DNA of 58,574 nt from Companilactobacillus tucceti DSM 20183 (GCF_001434665.1 NZ_AZDG01000015.1:1-58574), one strand, 5' to 3'; counted from the first letter of the stretch, positions 23,482 through 34,626 are shown. The notes: generated by a model not told the origin, from the letters alone. Made by a program: numbers and translations.

Positions 23482-23874
23482 TTAACGTTTTGAAAATTGT
23501 GAAGCTTTACGAGCTTTCTTAAGACCTGGCTTCTTACGTTCCTTCATACGAGGGTCACGTGTTAAGAATCCAGCTGATTTAAGAGTAGGTCTGAAGTCTG
23601 GATCAACTTCAAGAAGTGCTCTTGCAATACCATGTCTAATTGCACCAGCTTGTCCTGAAAAGCCTCCACCGTTAACGTTAGCAATAACGTCGTAGCTTGC
23701 GCCTGTTTCAGTAACATCCAATGGTTGTTTCATATCAGCAATCAAATTGTCAAAAGGAATGTAATCTTTGACATCACGTTTGTTGATAGTAATTTTTCCG
23801 TTTCCGGGAACTAATAGAACACGGGCTGTTGAGTCTTTACGACGGCCTGTTCCAGCATATGATACTTGTGCCAA
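23482..23874 (-). CDS. rpsI: 30S ribosomal protein S9
   Basis: 130 residues, standard length. The C-terminal basic tail [17 protein letters not shown] reaches towards P-site tRNA, and the [19 protein letters not shown] region is conserved. It follows rplM by 13 bases, the usual Firmicutes pair, and ends the transcription unit at the hairpin downstream. Confidence 0.98.
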   Translation of the reverse strand: MAQVSYAGTGRRKDSTARVLLVPGNGKITINKRDVKDYIPFDNLIADMKQPLDVTETGASYDVIANVNGGGFSGQAGAIRHGIARALLEVDPDFRPTLKSAGFLTRDPRMKERKKPGLKKARKASQFSKR

Positions 23875-23887
23875 AATGTTTTCCTCC

Positions 23888-24331
23888 TTAAATTAGTTTG
23901 TTGATATCCAATTTTTCTGGATTTTGTGCTTGGTGTTTGTGGTCTGAACCTGCATATACGTGCAACTTCATGATTTCTTTACGACCAAGACTATTCTTAG
24001 GTAGCATACCGCGAATTGAGTCTTCAACAAACAATTCAGGTTTTGTTGCTCTCTTATCACCGGCACTAATGCTCTTCAAACCACCTGGATGATCTGAGTG
24101 AGAATAATAAATCTTTCCCTTGACTTTTTTACCTGTTAATTTTACTTTATCTGCATTGATGATAATTACATTATCACCTGTATCAACGTTAGGTGTGTAA
24201 GTTGGCTTGTTCTTACCTCTAAGAATTGAAGCTACAACTGATGAAAGTCTACCTAAAACGACATCTTCACCATCGATTACATACCATTTACGTTCAACTT
24301 CACTTGCTTTAGCTAATGGTGTTGTACGCAT
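23888..24331 (-). CDS. rplM: 50S ribosomal protein L13
   Basis: The start is at 24331 ([20 protein letters not shown]), with a GGAGGAAATT ribosome binding site; a longer frame runs into the leader RNA and is not real. 147 residues. The conserved [23 protein letters not shown] and [19 protein letters not shown] are present. It is the first gene of a two-gene unit with rpsI, behind its own promoter and a leader of about 70 bases. Confidence 0.98.
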   Translation of the reverse strand: MRTTPLAKASEVERKWYVIDGEDVVLGRLSSVVASILRGKNKPTYTPNVDTGDNVIIINADKVKLTGKKVKGKIYYSHSDHPGGLKSISAGDKRATKPELFVEDSIRGMLPKNSLGRKEIMKLHVYAGSDHKHQAQNPEKLDINKLI

Positions 24332-24403
24332 AATTTCCTCCAGTTTCTCGTCTGTTTGACACTCAATAAGTTTCCGGGGCTCATCGTGGGGCAAACAATA
24401 CCA
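24332..24403 (-). ncRNA. rplM leader, candidate L13 autoregulatory leader RNA
   Basis: The leader runs from the predicted start near 24403 to rplM. GTTTG and CAAAC segments (24392-24396 and 24354-24358) can close a stem. Firmicutes rplM genes are known to carry an L13 leader; I could not align this one to that model. Confidence 0.4.
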
Positions 24404-24409
24404 ACAACA

Positions 24410-24438
24410 ATAATACTGTGTATTTGACCATAAGTCAA
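24410..24438 (-). promoter_or_regulatory. rplM-rpsI promoter
   Basis: -35 TTGACT (24433-24438), a 17-base spacer and -10 TATTAT (24410-24415) on the minus strand. Confidence 0.85.
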
Positions 24439-24458
24439 TAATTATCCACAGATAAATT

Positions 24459-25202
24459 TTAGTAAAATACTTCCTTTAAATAGAGCCCACTTGCAGGTGC
24501 TGTGCCTCTTGCCTGCTGTCTATCTTTAACTTTAAATAATCTAATAAAATCGTTAACATCTCGTCTTCCATTACCTATTTCAAGTAATGTAGCGACTAGT
24601 ATCCTAACCATATTATATAGGAAACCATTTCCCGTAAATTCAAAAATCAATTCATTTTGTATTTGATCATATACTACTGTTGCGCGATAAATTGTCCTGA
24701 CTTTATCCTCTATTACACCACCTGAAGCCGCAAAACTACTAAAATCATGTGTGCCTTCCAAATCCTTTATAGCAGTTTTAATCTTTTCAACATCAATACT
24801 GTAAGGATAATGACCTGTGTAAAACCTTTTAAAAGGATCAGTATAGTGTCCACAATCCACACGATATTGATAAGTTTTTTTCTTAACTCCAAAGCGAGCA
24901 TGAAATGATTCATCCACAATTTCAGAATTATTCACTATCACATCTAACGGCATCAAAGAATTTATAGCCTTTAACATGCTATCAGCTGGAATATTTCCAG
25001 GATAGTCAAAATGAATTACCTGACCAAACGCATGCACACCAGCATCAGTTCTTCCTGAACCAAAAACATCGATTTGTTTACCCTTAGTCATTTTAAAAAG
25101 AGCCTTTTCCAAGACTCCTTGTACAGTTCTTAATTTTGGTTGCCTTTGAAATCCATGGAATTTAGTACCATCATAAGCAACCGTCAATTTATATCTTGTC
25201 AT
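24459..25202 (-). CDS. truA: tRNA pseudouridine(38-40) synthase
   Basis: 247 residues. The catalytic Asp lies in [15 protein letters not shown] (near residue 53), and the substrate-binding [14 protein letters not shown] is present near the C-terminus. TruA modifies U38-U40 in the tRNA anticodon stem. It starts directly after the ecfT stop. The link of truA to the ECF genes and to rplM-rpsI is a conserved Firmicutes arrangement. Confidence 0.96.
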   Translation of the reverse strand: MTRYKLTVAYDGTKFHGFQRQPKLRTVQGVLEKALFKMTKGKQIDVFGSGRTDAGVHAFGQVIHFDYPGNIPADSMLKAINSLMPLDVIVNNSEIVDESFHARFGVKKKTYQYRVDCGHYTDPFKRFYTGHYPYSIDVEKIKTAIKDLEGTHDFSSFAASGGVIEDKVRTIYRATVVYDQIQNELIFEFTGNGFLYNMVRILVATLLEIGNGRRDVNDFIRLFKVKDRQQARGTAPASGLYLKEVFY

Positions 25203-26000
25203 CTAATAACTCCGAATAAATAATAAAATAATTGTAATTAAAATCATAACGCCTAATGCCACATTATCACGTCTAGCCCAGCTTAGAACACGATACTTAC
25301 TGCGACCTTCACCATCTTTATAACCACGTGATTCCATTGCTATTGCTAAATCATAAGCAATCGAGAAACTACTGACAAACAAAGGGATCAAAATGGGCAC
25401 AAAAGATTTTATTCTTTGCATGACTCCACCTTCACCAAAGTCCACACCACGGGCTCTTTGAGCATCCATTATCTTTGTAGTTTCATCTATCAACAACGGT
25501 ACAAATCTTAAAGCAATCGACAACATCAAAGCCACTTGTGTAACTGGAAATTTTATTACCTTCAATGGCTTCAAGATACTCTCGATCGAGTCAGATATTT
25601 CAATCGGTGTAGTTGTTAAAGTCAAAAGTGTGGAAATAAAGATAATCAAGACAAATCTTATAAAGATGTATGCAGCAATTCTCATTCCGTCTGTGGATAA
25701 AGTTAAAATTCCCCAATGCCAGATAGGATCATTGCTTGGTGTAAAGAACAGTTGCAACAAAACTGTGAATAAAATCAACCAAAGCATCGGTCGCAGTCCT
25801 TTAATAAAAAAACCTAAATTGATTTTAGATATATACACGGAAAACAAGACAAATAACAATAAGAAACCATATGATGCTACATTATTTGCTAAAAAAACTA
25901 TTCCAATAAAATAAAATGTTATTAAAAACTTTCCCCGCGGATCTAGGCGATAAATTATCGAGTCCCCAGGTAAATATCTACCAAGTATTAATTTATTCAT
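25203..26000 (-). CDS. ecfT: ECF transporter transmembrane protein EcfT
   Basis: 265 residues with about five or six membrane segments. The two coupling-helix motifs are AQRARGVDFGEGG (about residue 185) and AMESRGYKDGEGRSKYR (about 225), each with the Ala-Arg-Gly-type signature that grips the ATPases. It is the shared scaffold for interchangeable vitamin or metal S components encoded elsewhere. It abuts ecfA2 and truA. Confidence 0.95.
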   Translation of the reverse strand: MNKLILGRYLPGDSIIYRLDPRGKFLITFYFIGIVFLANNVASYGFLLLFVLFSVYISKINLGFFIKGLRPMLWLILFTVLLQLFFTPSNDPIWHWGILTLSTDGMRIAAYIFIRFVLIIFISTLLTLTTTPIEISDSIESILKPLKVIKFPVTQVALMLSIALRFVPLLIDETTKIMDAQRARGVDFGEGGVMQRIKSFVPILIPLFVSSFSIAYDLAIAMESRGYKDGEGRSKYRVLSWARRDNVALGVMILITIILLFIRSY

Positions 26001-26855
26001 TTAATCACCATGAACTTGTTGTTTTATTTCAGCAGTTAATTCACTGATTGTAATAGGTAATTGTGGAAAAGAAAAATCCCTTTTCGATAACTTTTGTGCA
26101 AAAACAGCACTACGAGGCAACGTTAAGATATCATTGGTCAATAATTCCTTATCATTAAAGATATCTTTAGGTTTACCAACAGCCATAACCTTAGCATCGT
26201 GGATAACTACCATTTCTTCAGCATAGTTAGCCACATCGTCCATATTATGAGTTATCAAAATGATTGTTCTACCTTGCTTTTGAAGATTTTTAAACAAATC
26301 CATAATTTCTTTTCTACCTACGGGATCAAGTCCCGCCGTAGGTTCATCAAGAATAATGGTTTCTGGATTACTTGCCAAAACACCTGCAATTGCAACACGA
26401 CGCATTTGTCCACCAGATAGGTCAAACGGTGACTTATCCAAATATTCTTCCCCAAGACCTACTAATTTTATCATTTTTTTGGCTGATTCTTTAGCATCAG
26501 ACTCTGACATTCCAAAATTCATAGGTCCAAACATAATATCTTTTTCCACAGTGTCCTCAAACAACTGACTTTCTGGGAACTGAAAAACCATACCAACATT
26601 TTTACGAAGCGATTTTAAATTCTTATTATTAGTCTCAGGCGTTATTTCGCGATCACCAACCTTAATGGTTCCAGACGTTGGTTTTATGAGTGCATTTATA
26701 TGACGAACTAAGGTTGATTTACCACTACCAGTTTTTCCAACAATTGCAGTAAATTTTTTATCATGAATAGCCAAAGAAACGTCATTTAGACCAATGCCCT
26801 CTAGTGGACTATTTGCTTCATATGAGTGAGTTACATTTTTGAAGATAATTTCCAT
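26001..26855 (-). CDS. ecfA2: ECF transporter ATPase EcfA2
   Basis: 284 residues. Walker A GKTGSGKST (about residue 40), Q-loop VGMVFQFPESQLFEDTV, signature LSGGQMRRVAIAGVLA and Walker B TIILDEPTAGLDP with switch His in ITHNMDD. Its start lies 25 bases inside the end of ecfA1, so translation is coupled. It pairs with EcfA1 and EcfT to power vitamin uptake. Confidence 0.95.
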   Translation of the reverse strand: MEIIFKNVTHSYEANSPLEGIGLNDVSLAIHDKKFTAIVGKTGSGKSTLVRHINALIKPTSGTIKVGDREITPETNNKNLKSLRKNVGMVFQFPESQLFEDTVEKDIMFGPMNFGMSESDAKESAKKMIKLVGLGEEYLDKSPFDLSGGQMRRVAIAGVLASNPETIILDEPTAGLDPVGRKEIMDLFKNLQKQGRTIILITHNMDDVANYAEEMVVIHDAKVMAVGKPKDIFNDKELLTNDILTLPRSAVFAQKLSKRDFSFPQLPITISELTAEIKQQVHGD

Positions 26856-27664
26856 ATGTTTTCAATTAGCTCCTCTTCATTTAAATAGCCCTCAGGCAAT
26901 TTTATTCCGTCTTTAAGTAAAGATGCAACTTGACTAGAAAAAGGCTCCTCAAGGCCATATTTTGTTAGCTCTGAGCCCATATCATAGATGGCCTTCGGGT
27001 CAGCTTCCTTTACAACTTCTCCCGAACGTAAAACAACGATTCTCTCAGACAACTCTGTTTCCTCAATATCATGAGTAATAGAAATAATTGTCATATCTTG
27101 TTGATCACGTAATTGTTTTACTAAATCTAATACTGTTTTGCGACCATTGGGGTCAAGCATACTGGTAGACTCATCCATAATTATAATAGATGGTTTAGTG
27201 GCCAAAACTCCAGCAATTGCTACACGTTGCTTTTGTCCACCAGATAAAGATTGAGGATCACGAGTTTTATAATCTTGCATATCGACCATTTTCAGTGCAT
27301 CGTCAACTTCTTTTACCATCTCATCTCTTGGAACACCTTGATTCTCTAAACCAAAGGCCACGTCATCTTCAACAGTAGCGCCAACAAATTGATGGTCAGG
27401 ATTTTGAAAAACTATTCCAATTTTTGAACGGATATTCCAAATATTTTCTTCATTGACTTCTTGACCATCTACAAAAATAGTCCCTGATTCACTTTCAATC
27501 AGTCCATCAATCAACTTCGCCAACGTAGACTTACCACTACCATTTCTTCCAACAATAGATACCCACTCATTTCGATAAATATCTAACGAAAGATTATTAA
27601 TAGCTGGTTGTTTAGATTCCGGATATGTATATGTAACATCTTTGATTGAGATTATTTTTTCCAC
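26831..27664 (-). CDS. ecfA1: ECF transporter ATPase EcfA1
   Basis: 277 residues. The start codon is GTG, preceded by AGAGGT at good spacing. Walker A GRNGSGKST (about residue 39), Q-loop IGIVFQNPDHQFVGATV, signature LSGGQKQRVAIAGVLA, Walker B SIIIMDESTSMLDP and switch His in ITHDIEE. In Walker B the residue after Asp-Glu is Ser, as in many EcfA1 proteins. It is the first gene of the ecfA1-ecfA2-ecfT-truA series, 190 bases after rplQ. Confidence 0.95.
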   Translation of the reverse strand: MEKIISIKDVTYTYPESKQPAINNLSLDIYRNEWVSIVGRNGSGKSTLAKLIDGLIESESGTIFVDGQEVNEENIWNIRSKIGIVFQNPDHQFVGATVEDDVAFGLENQGVPRDEMVKEVDDALKMVDMQDYKTRDPQSLSGGQKQRVAIAGVLATKPSIIIMDESTSMLDPNGRKTVLDLVKQLRDQQDMTIISITHDIEETELSERIVVLRSGEVVKEADPKAIYDMGSELTKYGLEEPFSSQVASLLKDGIKLPEGYLNEEELIENIWKLSSKM

Positions 27665-27724
27665 TTGAATACCTCTTAATAATAAGCTAAGTCTATCATA
27701 TAGGAAAAATCACTTTTTGGGTAA

Positions 27725-27836
27725 AAAAAAATCATTCGACAAATTAGTGTCCCCTTTTAAAAGGATCTTAGAGATAGACTTGGCAATTGCCATCATCTTA
27801 ACACTCACTAATTTATCAGAATGACTGATTTTTTAT
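27725..27836. terminator. large branched inverted repeat after rplQ, with T-runs both ways
   Basis: Outer arms of about 20 bp (27731-27749 and 27810-27831) pair imperfectly. The interior holds the palindromes CCTTTTAAAAGG (27752-27763) and TTGGCAATTGCCA (27780-27792). On the minus strand the structure ends in nine T residues. It probably ends the ribosomal transcript before ecfA1, but it is far larger than a usual terminator. Confidence 0.65.
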
Positions 27837-27853
27837 TAACAAACGATTAATTA

Positions 27854-28234
27854 TTAAACTAATTCAATAATAACCATTGGAGCTGCATCTCCACGGCGAG
27901 GTGCAGTCTTCAAAATACGTGTATATCCACCGTTACGGTCTTGGTAACGAGGTGCAATATCACTAAACAATTTTTGAAGTGCTGATTGAACAACAACCGC
28001 ATCATCATCTTCTGTAATATTAGCAACTTCGTTTCTAACGTAAGCAGCAGCTAAACGACGAGCATGTAGATCGCCACGTTTTCCTAAGGTAATCATTTTG
28101 TCAGTTGTACGACTGATTTCCTTAGCACGAGTTTCAGTTGTAACAATACGTTCATTAATGATTAAATCAGTAGTTAAATCGCGTAACATTGCTTTTCTTT
28201 GAGAACTTGTACGTCCTAATTTACGGTAGCCCAT
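27854..28234 (-). CDS. rplQ: 50S ribosomal protein L17
   Basis: 126 residues; [25 protein letters not shown] is the typical start. It is the last gene of the alpha cluster and is followed by the long branched hairpin. Confidence 0.98.
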   Translation of the reverse strand: MGYRKLGRTSSQRKAMLRDLTTDLIINERIVTTETRAKEISRTTDKMITLGKRGDLHARRLAAAYVRNEVANITEDDDAVVVQSALQKLFSDIAPRYQDRNGGYTRILKTAPRRGDAAPMVIIELV

Positions 28235-28262
28235 GTCTATACCTCCTGTTTGAATTTGACTT

Positions 28263-29201
28263 TTAGTCTTCTTGCTTTAATGATAATCCAAGATCAGATA
28301 ACTTTTCTTTAACTTCAACTAATGACTTACGTCCAAGGTTACGAACACGCATCATGTCGGCTTCAGTTTTTTCAGTAAGCTCTTGCACAGTATTGATACC
28401 GGCACGCTTCAAACAATTGTATGAACGAACTGATAGGTCCAATTCTTCGATTGTCATTTCAAGCTTCTTCTCTTTTTGTGTTTCTTCTTTTTCGATCATC
28501 ATATCAGCGCTCTTAGCTTCTTCAGTAAGATTTACAAAACTTGTTAAATGCTCTGTAAGAATCTTAGCAGATAAACTAATTGCTTCTCGTGGTCCAATAG
28601 AACCATTTGTCCAGATATCAATGGTCAACTTATCAAAGTCGTTTCTCTTACCCACACGAGTGTTTTCAACCTGGTAGTTAACCTTATCTACTGGAGTAAA
28701 TATTGAGTCAACTGGTAAAACACCGATAGGTGTTTCGTCGGTTTTATTTTGTTCTGCAGGAGTATATCCACGACCATTTTTAATTGTTAATTGCATGTGG
28801 AAGTGTCCACCCTCGGCAACAGTACAAATAAATTGTTCTGGGTCAAGGATTTCCAAATCATCATCAGCTTTAATGTCTTTAGCTGTAACAGTTGCTGGGC
28901 CGACTACGTCTACTTCAGCTTTAAGACTGTCTTCAGCATGAGACTTTAAGTTTAACTTCTTAACGTTAAGCACAATTTGAGTAACGTCTTCAATTACACC
29001 ATCAACGGCTGAAAATTCATGCAATACACCATCTATTTGAATGTCTGATACCGCTGTACCTGGTAATGATGCAAGTAAAACTCTACGTAAAGAGTTTCCT
29101 AGTGTTGTACCATAACCTCTTTCCAACGGTTCGATAATATATTTACCATAATCGCTGCTTTCTTCAACGGCAGTAATAGTTGGCTTTTCAAATTCGATCA
29201 T
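28263..29201 (-). CDS. rpoA: DNA-directed RNA polymerase subunit alpha
   Basis: 312 residues. The N-terminal domain (about 1-230) has the dimerisation and beta-contact elements ([20 protein letters not shown]). A flexible linker with KEETQKEKK leads to the C-terminal DNA-contacting domain ([42 protein letters not shown]). It sits between rpsK and rplQ in the standard order. Confidence 0.98.
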   Translation of the reverse strand: MIEFEKPTITAVEESSDYGKYIIEPLERGYGTTLGNSLRRVLLASLPGTAVSDIQIDGVLHEFSAVDGVIEDVTQIVLNVKKLNLKSHAEDSLKAEVDVVGPATVTAKDIKADDDLEILDPEQFICTVAEGGHFHMQLTIKNGRGYTPAEQNKTDETPIGVLPVDSIFTPVDKVNYQVENTRVGKRNDFDKLTIDIWTNGSIGPREAISLSAKILTEHLTSFVNLTEEAKSADMMIEKEETQKEKKLEMTIEELDLSVRSYNCLKRAGINTVQELTEKTEADMMRVRNLGRKSLVEVKEKLSDLGLSLKQED

Positions 29202-29270
29202 TCGGTTAGTTCCCCTTTCAAAACGAAATGTGTGTAGCTTAGTTCATATGGGTATAAAACCAAAACCATT

Positions 29271-29657
29271 CTATACACGACGACGCTTTGGAGGACGTGA
29301 ACCATTGTGAGGAACTGGTGTAACGTCACGAATAGCTGTAATTTCCAATCCAGTAGCTTGTAATGAACGGATTGCAGCTTCACGACCTGAACCAGGACCC
29401 TTAACAGCTACTTCAACTGTTTTCATACCTTGTTCCATTGATTCTTTAGCAGCTGCTTCACCAGCCATTTGTGCAGCAAATGGTGTTGATTTACGGCTTC
29501 CCTTGAATCCTAATGCACCAGCTGATGACCATGAAACAGCGTTTCCGTTAACATCAGTGATCATAACTAGTGTGTTATTGAATGTAGAGTGGATATGTGC
29601 AACTCCAGACTCAATATGCTTCTTAGTACGGCGTTTACGACCTTTGTTTTGTGCCAT
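29271..29657 (-). CDS. rpsK: 30S ribosomal protein S11
   Basis: 128 residues, standard. The rRNA-binding C-terminus [18 protein letters not shown] and the conserved [15 protein letters not shown] are present. A GGAGG site precedes the ATG. It lies 22 bases after rpsM. Confidence 0.98.
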   Translation of the reverse strand: MAQNKGRKRRTKKHIESGVAHIHSTFNNTLVMITDVNGNAVSWSSAGALGFKGSRKSTPFAAQMAGEAAAKESMEQGMKTVEVAVKGPGSGREAAIRSLQATGLEITAIRDVTPVPHNGSRPPKRRRV

Positions 29658-29679
29658 GAATTAACCTCCTATCTTATAA

Positions 29680-30045
29680 TTACTTCTTCTTACCCGCGAT
29701 AGATACTTTCTTACCCTTACGAGTTCTTGCATTATTCTTTGTGTTTTGACCTCTAACGGGCAATCCACGTCTGTGTCTCATACCACGATATGAGCCAATT
29801 TCTTGTAGTCTCTTGATATTCATACTTACTTCACGACGCAAGTCACCTTCGACACGTACTTTGTCAACTTCTGCACGAATTTTATCTTCTTGATCAGGAG
29901 TCAAGTCTCTTGTACGAACGTCTTCAGAAACGCCAGCATCTTTAAGTACTTTTTGAGCTGTTGTATTACCAATACCAAAAATGTATGTTAAGGCAATAAC
30001 GATTCTCTTATCACGAGGCAAATCTACACCTGCTATACGAGCCAT
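29680..30045 (-). CDS. rpsM: 30S ribosomal protein S13
   Basis: The start is at 30045 ([14 protein letters not shown]); the AGGAGG site favours this ATG over an in-frame codon 9 bases upstream. 121 residues, with the C-terminal [24 protein letters not shown] tail that contacts tRNA. Confidence 0.98.
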   Translation of the reverse strand: MARIAGVDLPRDKRIVIALTYIFGIGNTTAQKVLKDAGVSEDVRTRDLTPDQEDKIRAEVDKVRVEGDLRREVSMNIKRLQEIGSYRGMRHRRGLPVRGQNTKNNARTRKGKKVSIAGKKK

Positions 30046-30066
30046 TAATTGCACCTCCTATATTTA

Positions 30067-30183
30067 TTATCCTTGTCTTTGTTTGTGCTTTGGATCTGCA
30101 GAGCAAATAACCATGACGCGTCCACGTCTTTTGATTACCTTACAATGCTCACACATAGGTTTAACGGATGGTCTTACTTTCAT
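30067..30183 (-). CDS. rpmJ: 50S ribosomal protein L36
   Basis: A 38-residue gene that reads [20 protein letters not shown] and continues to HKQRQG. The zinc ribbon ligands are Cys11, Cys14, Cys27 and a late His. Presence of all ligands makes it the zinc-binding (C+) form. It lies between infA and rpsM as usual, with a GGAGG site before the ATG. Confidence 0.97.
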   Translation of the reverse strand: MKVRPSVKPMCEHCKVIKRRGRVMVICSADPKHKQRQG

Positions 30184-30214
30184 GTTGGAACCTCCATTCC
30201 ATTAAAATAAATTA

Positions 30215-30439
30215 TTATCTGTATCTATATGTAATTCTTCCCTTGGTTAAATCATAAGGGGATAATTCCACGGTAACCTTGTCACCGGGCAAAATTCTGA
30301 TATAGTGCATACGGATTTTACCTGACACATGGGCCAAAACAGTTGCCCCATTTTCAAGTTTTACCTTAAACATTGCGTTAGGCAATGTTTCTGAAATTGT
30401 ACCTTCTACTTCAATGACATCTTCTTTTGCCAAAGACAT
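30215..30439 (-). CDS. infA: translation initiation factor IF-1
   Basis: 74 residues from the ATG, or 72 from a TTG at 30433. The ATG lies only 3 bases after the GGAGG core, while the TTG two codons later has a spacing of 9 and gives the family-standard start [12 protein letters not shown] leave the ATG coordinate but consider the TTG start quite possible. The rest is standard ([35 protein letters not shown]). Confidence 0.95.
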   Translation of the reverse strand: MSLAKEDVIEVEGTISETLPNAMFKVKLENGATVLAHVSGKIRMHYIRILPGDKVTVELSPYDLTKGRITYRYR

Positions 30440-30528
30440 TAACCTCCATCGGGATGAAATTCGCCTGCATATACCGCGAAATTATACAATAATTTTTTAG
30501 TTATGTAAACAATTCAAAGTAAAAAGTT

Positions 30529-31182
30529 TTACAGACTTTGTAAAACTTTCTTTACTTCTTTATAAACTTCATCTATTTCTTGTTCACCATTGATTTTATA
30601 TAACAAGTTTAACTTGTCATAAAAATCAATTAATGGTGTATTCATTTCAATATTAACTTTTAATCTATTCTTTACAGTTTCTGGTTTATCATCATCACGT
30701 TGATAAAAATCATGTCCGCCACAGACGTCACATGTTCCTTCAACTTTTGTAGGATTATAAATCTTATGATAAGTTGCTCCACACTTGGAACAAATATATC
30801 TTCCAGATAAACGATCAACTAATGATTCAGGCTTTACATCAATATAGATGACAGCATCTATTGGTTTGTTTACATTCTTTGCAATTGTCTGTAAAGCATT
30901 AGCCTGTTCAAGAGTTCTCGGAAATCCATCAAGCATATATCCATTCTTTTGAACGTCATCTTTAGCCAAACGCTCTTCAACAATAGCCTCGGTAACGTCG
31001 TCAGGAACTAACTCACCTTTATCCATATAACTCTTAGCCTTTAGACCAACTTCAGTTTCATCAGCCATAGCTTGTCTAAACATATCACCAGTTGAAATAT
31101 GAACTACATTAAAATCTTCAACAATTTTTTCAGCTTGAGTACCTTTACCAGCTCCGGGTAAACCCATCAATACGATATTCAT
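30529..31182 (-). CDS. adk: adenylate kinase
   Basis: The start is the ATG at 31182 ([15 protein letters not shown]), 8 bases after AGGAG; a GTG six bases upstream is less likely. 217 residues. P-loop [12 protein letters not shown]-binding region with [10 protein letters not shown], and a four-Cys zinc site in the lid (CSKC and CDVC), the Gram-positive form. It interconverts AMP, ADP and ATP. It lies 9 bases after secY. Confidence 0.97.
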   Translation of the reverse strand: MNIVLMGLPGAGKGTQAEKIVEDFNVVHISTGDMFRQAMADETEVGLKAKSYMDKGELVPDDVTEAIVEERLAKDDVQKNGYMLDGFPRTLEQANALQTIAKNVNKPIDAVIYIDVKPESLVDRLSGRYICSKCGATYHKIYNPTKVEGTCDVCGGHDFYQRDDDKPETVKNRLKVNIEMNTPLIDFYDKLNLLYKINGEQEIDEVYKEVKKVLQSL

Positions 31183-31196
31183 TGTCACATCTCCTA

Positions 31197-32492
31197 TTAT
31201 CTAATAAAACCAACGTATTCACGCTTCATCAATAGACCTCTTAATTGACGATCCATTTCCAATGCAACACCGACAATAATCAAAAGACTAGTACCACCAA
31301 GTCCGATGGACTGTGGTAAGCCGAAGATATTTGCGGCAAGTAATGGAAGCAATGAAACCAATCCTAAGAATACTGAACCAACAGTGGACAATCTCATCAA
31401 AATACCTGACATGAACTTAATTGTTTCATTACCAGGCCAGACACCAGGAATATAAGCTCCCTGTTTCTGTAAGTTTTCTGCAAGTTTTTCAGGATTTACT
31501 TGAACAAATGCATAGAAGAAAGTGAATAACACAATCAACAATGTATATAGTAGGGATCCTGTTGTTGTCTGCATACTGAATATATTTGTTAACACTTGAT
31601 ACCAACTATCTTCGCTGTGATTTGCTTGGAATGCCATCAAAATAGTTTGAGGCGTTACAATAAATGAACTAGCAAAGATAACGGGAATAACACCAGCAAC
31701 ATTAACCTTTAATGGTAAGAAACTCTCACTACCACTTCCGGCTGCACGTCTTGTATATTGAATTGGAACTCTTCTGTTAGCTTGTTGTACATATGTAACA
31801 AATTGAACAACGATCAGAACAGCTATAACCAATCCAACCATAAATGCTATATTCTTACCTAAGTCAGCAGAACTTGAGTTGATCACATTGTCACGATAGA
31901 TTTGATAGACACCGTTAGGGAATCTAGCAATAATACCGGCAAAGATGATAACTGAAACTCCGTTACCTAGACCTTTATCGGTGATTTGTTCACCAATCCA
32001 AGTAAGTAGCATAGTACCACCGGTCAAAATAATACCGATAGTAATAAATGCCTGAATATTAGGAGATTTAACAAGTCCTAAACCACTAAGTTGATTAAAA
32101 TCAGCAGTAATTCCGATTGATTGAACAAAACCTAAAACAATCGTCAAATATCTCGTTACTTGATTTAGTTTTCTACGACCAACCTCACCTTGCTTACTCC
32201 ACTCTACAAACTTTGGAACAATGTCCATTTGCAAAAGTTGAACAACAATTTGTGCGGTGATGAATGGTGAAACACCCATTGAGAAAATAGAATAATTTGC
32301 AAGACCACCACCAGTAACAGTATCCAATAGGGGAACTAACCCTGAAGAACTAACCTTGTCCATTGCCGAAGCATTGACACCAGGTACTGTGATTTGCGAT
32401 CCCAAACGATAGATAACAAGTAACAACAAGGTAAAGAGAATCTTTTGACGGATTTCTTTGACCTTTAGAGCATCTCTGATAGTTTTAAGCAT
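31197..32492 (-). CDS. secY: preprotein translocase subunit SecY
   Basis: 431 residues and ten membrane segments, the main channel of the Sec translocase. Conserved parts include [11 protein letters not shown], the plug region, GMVVVISFS-like [18 protein letters not shown] and [21 protein letters not shown]. It begins on the last base of the rplO stop, a 1-base overlap, in the standard spc order. Confidence 0.98.
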   Translation of the reverse strand: MLKTIRDALKVKEIRQKILFTLLLLVIYRLGSQITVPGVNASAMDKVSSSGLVPLLDTVTGGGLANYSIFSMGVSPFITAQIVVQLLQMDIVPKFVEWSKQGEVGRRKLNQVTRYLTIVLGFVQSIGITADFNQLSGLGLVKSPNIQAFITIGIILTGGTMLLTWIGEQITDKGLGNGVSVIIFAGIIARFPNGVYQIYRDNVINSSSADLGKNIAFMVGLVIAVLIVVQFVTYVQQANRRVPIQYTRRAAGSGSESFLPLKVNVAGVIPVIFASSFIVTPQTILMAFQANHSEDSWYQVLTNIFSMQTTTGSLLYTLLIVLFTFFYAFVQVNPEKLAENLQKQGAYIPGVWPGNETIKFMSGILMRLSTVGSVFLGLVSLLPLLAANIFGLPQSIGLGGTSLLIIVGVALEMDRQLRGLLMKREYVGFIR

Positions 32493-32932
32493 TAGATCAC
32501 CTCTACAGTTCCACCAGCAGCTTCAATTGCCTTCTTAGCAGCTTCAGAAACTTTAGTAACTTTAACTGTTAATTTAGCACTAACTTCTCCGTTAGCAAGT
32601 AACTTAACTCCGTTGAATTGTTTTTTAACAATTCCAGCTTCTTTTAATGTATCAACATTAACTTCAGCACCGTCGTTAAATTTGCTTAAATCTTTAAGGT
32701 TTACAATAGCGTATTCCTTGCGATTGATATTCTTGAATCCACGCTTTGGCATACGACGGAACAATGGCATTTGTCCACCTTCAAAACCAATACGTGTTTT
32801 ACCACCTGATCTAGCTAATTGACCTTTTTGTCCACGACCAGCAGTTTTACCTTGGCCACTTGAAGTACCACGACCTAGACGCTTTCTTGAGTGTCTTGAG
32901 CCAGCACTTGGCTTAAGTTCGTTTAGTTCCAT
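32492..32932 (-). CDS. rplO: 50S ribosomal protein L15
   Basis: 146 residues. The Gly-rich N-terminus ([22 protein letters not shown]) and the RMPKRGFKN motif are typical. It is translationally coupled to secY. Confidence 0.98.
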   Translation of the reverse strand: MELNELKPSAGSRHSRKRLGRGTSSGQGKTAGRGQKGQLARSGGKTRIGFEGGQMPLFRRMPKRGFKNINRKEYAIVNLKDLSKFNDGAEVNVDTLKEAGIVKKQFNGVKLLANGEVSAKLTVKVTKVSEAAKKAIEAAGGTVEVI

Positions 32933-32961
32933 TCTTGCACCTCCTAATCTTTTAAAATTTA

Positions 32962-33147
32962 TTAATCTTTAACTTCTTCCACGCTAACTAGATGAGCGAT
33001 TTTTAATACAGCACCACGGATTGCAGGATCGTCCGGCTTAACAACTGAACTATTAACTCTTCCGAGTCCTAGTTCTTTAACAATTGTACGTTGAGCAGGA
33101 AGGCGGTGAGCTGCACTTCTAATAAGAGTAATTTTAAGTTTAGCCAT
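32962..33147 (-). CDS. rpmD: 50S ribosomal protein L30
   Basis: 61 residues ([34 protein letters not shown]), standard length. It lies between rpsE and rplO. Confidence 0.97.
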   Translation of the reverse strand: MAKLKITLIRSAAHRLPAQRTIVKELGLGRVNSSVVKPDDPAIRGAVLKIAHLVSVEEVKD

Positions 33148-33164
33148 AATTACGCACCTTTCTT

Positions 33165-33665
33165 TTAGTTAAGCAATTCTTGGGCTGAAATTCCGCGCAT
33201 CTCAGAAACGCTTTCAGCTGTTTTAATTTCTTTTAGTCCTTCGATTGTTGCACGAATAACGTTAATTGGTGTATTTCTACCAAGTGATTTACTTGTAATA
33301 TCACCAACACCGGCTAATTCAAGCACGGCACGGACAGCACCACCAGCAGCGATACCAGAACCTTCGATAGCAGGCTTCAACATAATTCTACCAGCACCGA
33401 ATCTACCGATAACTTCGTGAGGAATTGTTGAACCAACCATAGGAACATTAATTAAGTTCTTTTTGGCATCTTCAACAGCCTTACGAATAGCTTCAGGAAC
33501 TTCTTGAGCTTTACCAGTTCCGAATCCAACGTGACCAGCTTTGTCACCAACAATTACGATAGCAGCAAAACGTAGACGGCGTCCACCTTTAACAACCTTT
33601 GTGACACGGTTGATTGAGACAACGCGATCTTCTAATTCCATTTGAGATGGATCGATATATGTCAT
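33165..33665 (-). CDS. rpsE: 30S ribosomal protein S5
   Basis: 166 residues. The double-stranded RNA-binding N-terminal domain has [30 protein letters not shown]; the C-terminal half has [26 protein letters not shown]. Its role is decoding accuracy. It follows rplR. Confidence 0.98.
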   Translation of the reverse strand: MTYIDPSQMELEDRVVSINRVTKVVKGGRRLRFAAIVIVGDKAGHVGFGTGKAQEVPEAIRKAVEDAKKNLINVPMVGSTIPHEVIGRFGAGRIMLKPAIEGSGIAAGGAVRAVLELAGVGDITSKSLGRNTPINVIRATIEGLKEIKTAESVSEMRGISAQELLN

Positions 33666-33683
33666 AAATTTGGTTTCCTCCTT

Positions 33684-34049
33684 CTAGAATTTTAGCCCAT
33701 TTTCACGAGCTGCTTCAGCAAGACTTTGTACACGACCATGGTAGATATATCCGCCACGATCAAAAATAACTTCACTGACTTTGGCATCTTGTGCTCTTTT
33801 AGCAACTAATGCACCAACGGCTGCAGCTTCTTCAACTTTAGAACCGTCGCTTACCTCTTTATCAAGAGATGAGGCACTTGCTAGCGTTACACCCTTTACG
33901 TCATCAATTACTTGAGCGTAAATGTTTTTATTTGAACGGAATACATTTAAGCGTGGGCGCTCAGCAGTACCAGAGATTTTGGCACGGACACGTTTTTGGC
34001 GCTTTTGACGTGCTTTGTTTTTATCTGGTTTTGAAATCACAATTTTCAC
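33684..34049 (-). CDS. rplR: 50S ribosomal protein L18
   Basis: 121 residues that bind 5S rRNA. The basic N-terminus [44 protein letters not shown] is typical. Confidence 0.98.
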   Translation of the reverse strand: MKIVISKPDKNKARQKRQKRVRAKISGTAERPRLNVFRSNKNIYAQVIDDVKGVTLASASSLDKEVSDGSKVEEAAAVGALVAKRAQDAKVSEVIFDRGGYIYHGRVQSLAEAARENGLKF

Positions 34050-34065
34050 CTCATACTATTATTTA

Positions 34066-34596
34066 CTATTTACCAGTTTTACCTTCTTTACGACGAACAT
34101 ATTCATCAACATAACGAATACCTTTACCCTTATATGGTTCTGGGGGACGTACGTCGCGGATCTCGGCAGCAAATTGGCCAACCTTTTGTTTACTGATACC
34201 AGAAATATTGATTTCAGTATTTGAAGGTGAATCAACCTTGATGCCCTTTGGTGCTTCCATAACTACAGGATGTGAATAACCAACTGAAAGTGTTAGTGTT
34301 TCACCCTTAACTTGTGCACGGTAACCAACACCTCTAAGCTCAAGCTTCTTTTCGAAACCTTCTGTTACACCGAGGATCATGTTGTTAAGGTTTGCGCGCA
34401 TTGTTCCGTGAAGAGCTTTATCATTATCACTTTCACGATCGAACTTAGCTTCGTTACCTTCAAGAGTTAACTTGATTTTTGGATCAAAATGTCTTGTTAA
34501 TTCACCCTTAGGGCCCTTAACAGTAATATCTTCATCTTTTTGAGTAATTGTAACTCCTTCTGGGACTTCAATTACTTTATAACCGATACGACTCAA
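34066..34596 (-). CDS. rplF: 50S ribosomal protein L6
   Basis: 176 residues in two repeated domains; the C-terminal [26 protein letters not shown] is diagnostic. Order rpsH-rplF-rplR is standard. Confidence 0.98.
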   Translation of the reverse strand: MSRIGYKVIEVPEGVTITQKDEDITVKGPKGELTRHFDPKIKLTLEGNEAKFDRESDNDKALHGTMRANLNNMILGVTEGFEKKLELRGVGYRAQVKGETLTLSVGYSHPVVMEAPKGIKVDSPSNTEINISGISKQKVGQFAAEIRDVRPPEPYKGKGIRYVDEYVRRKEGKTGK

Positions 34597-34626
34597 ATTC
34601 GTGCACCTCCTTATCTTTTAAAAATT

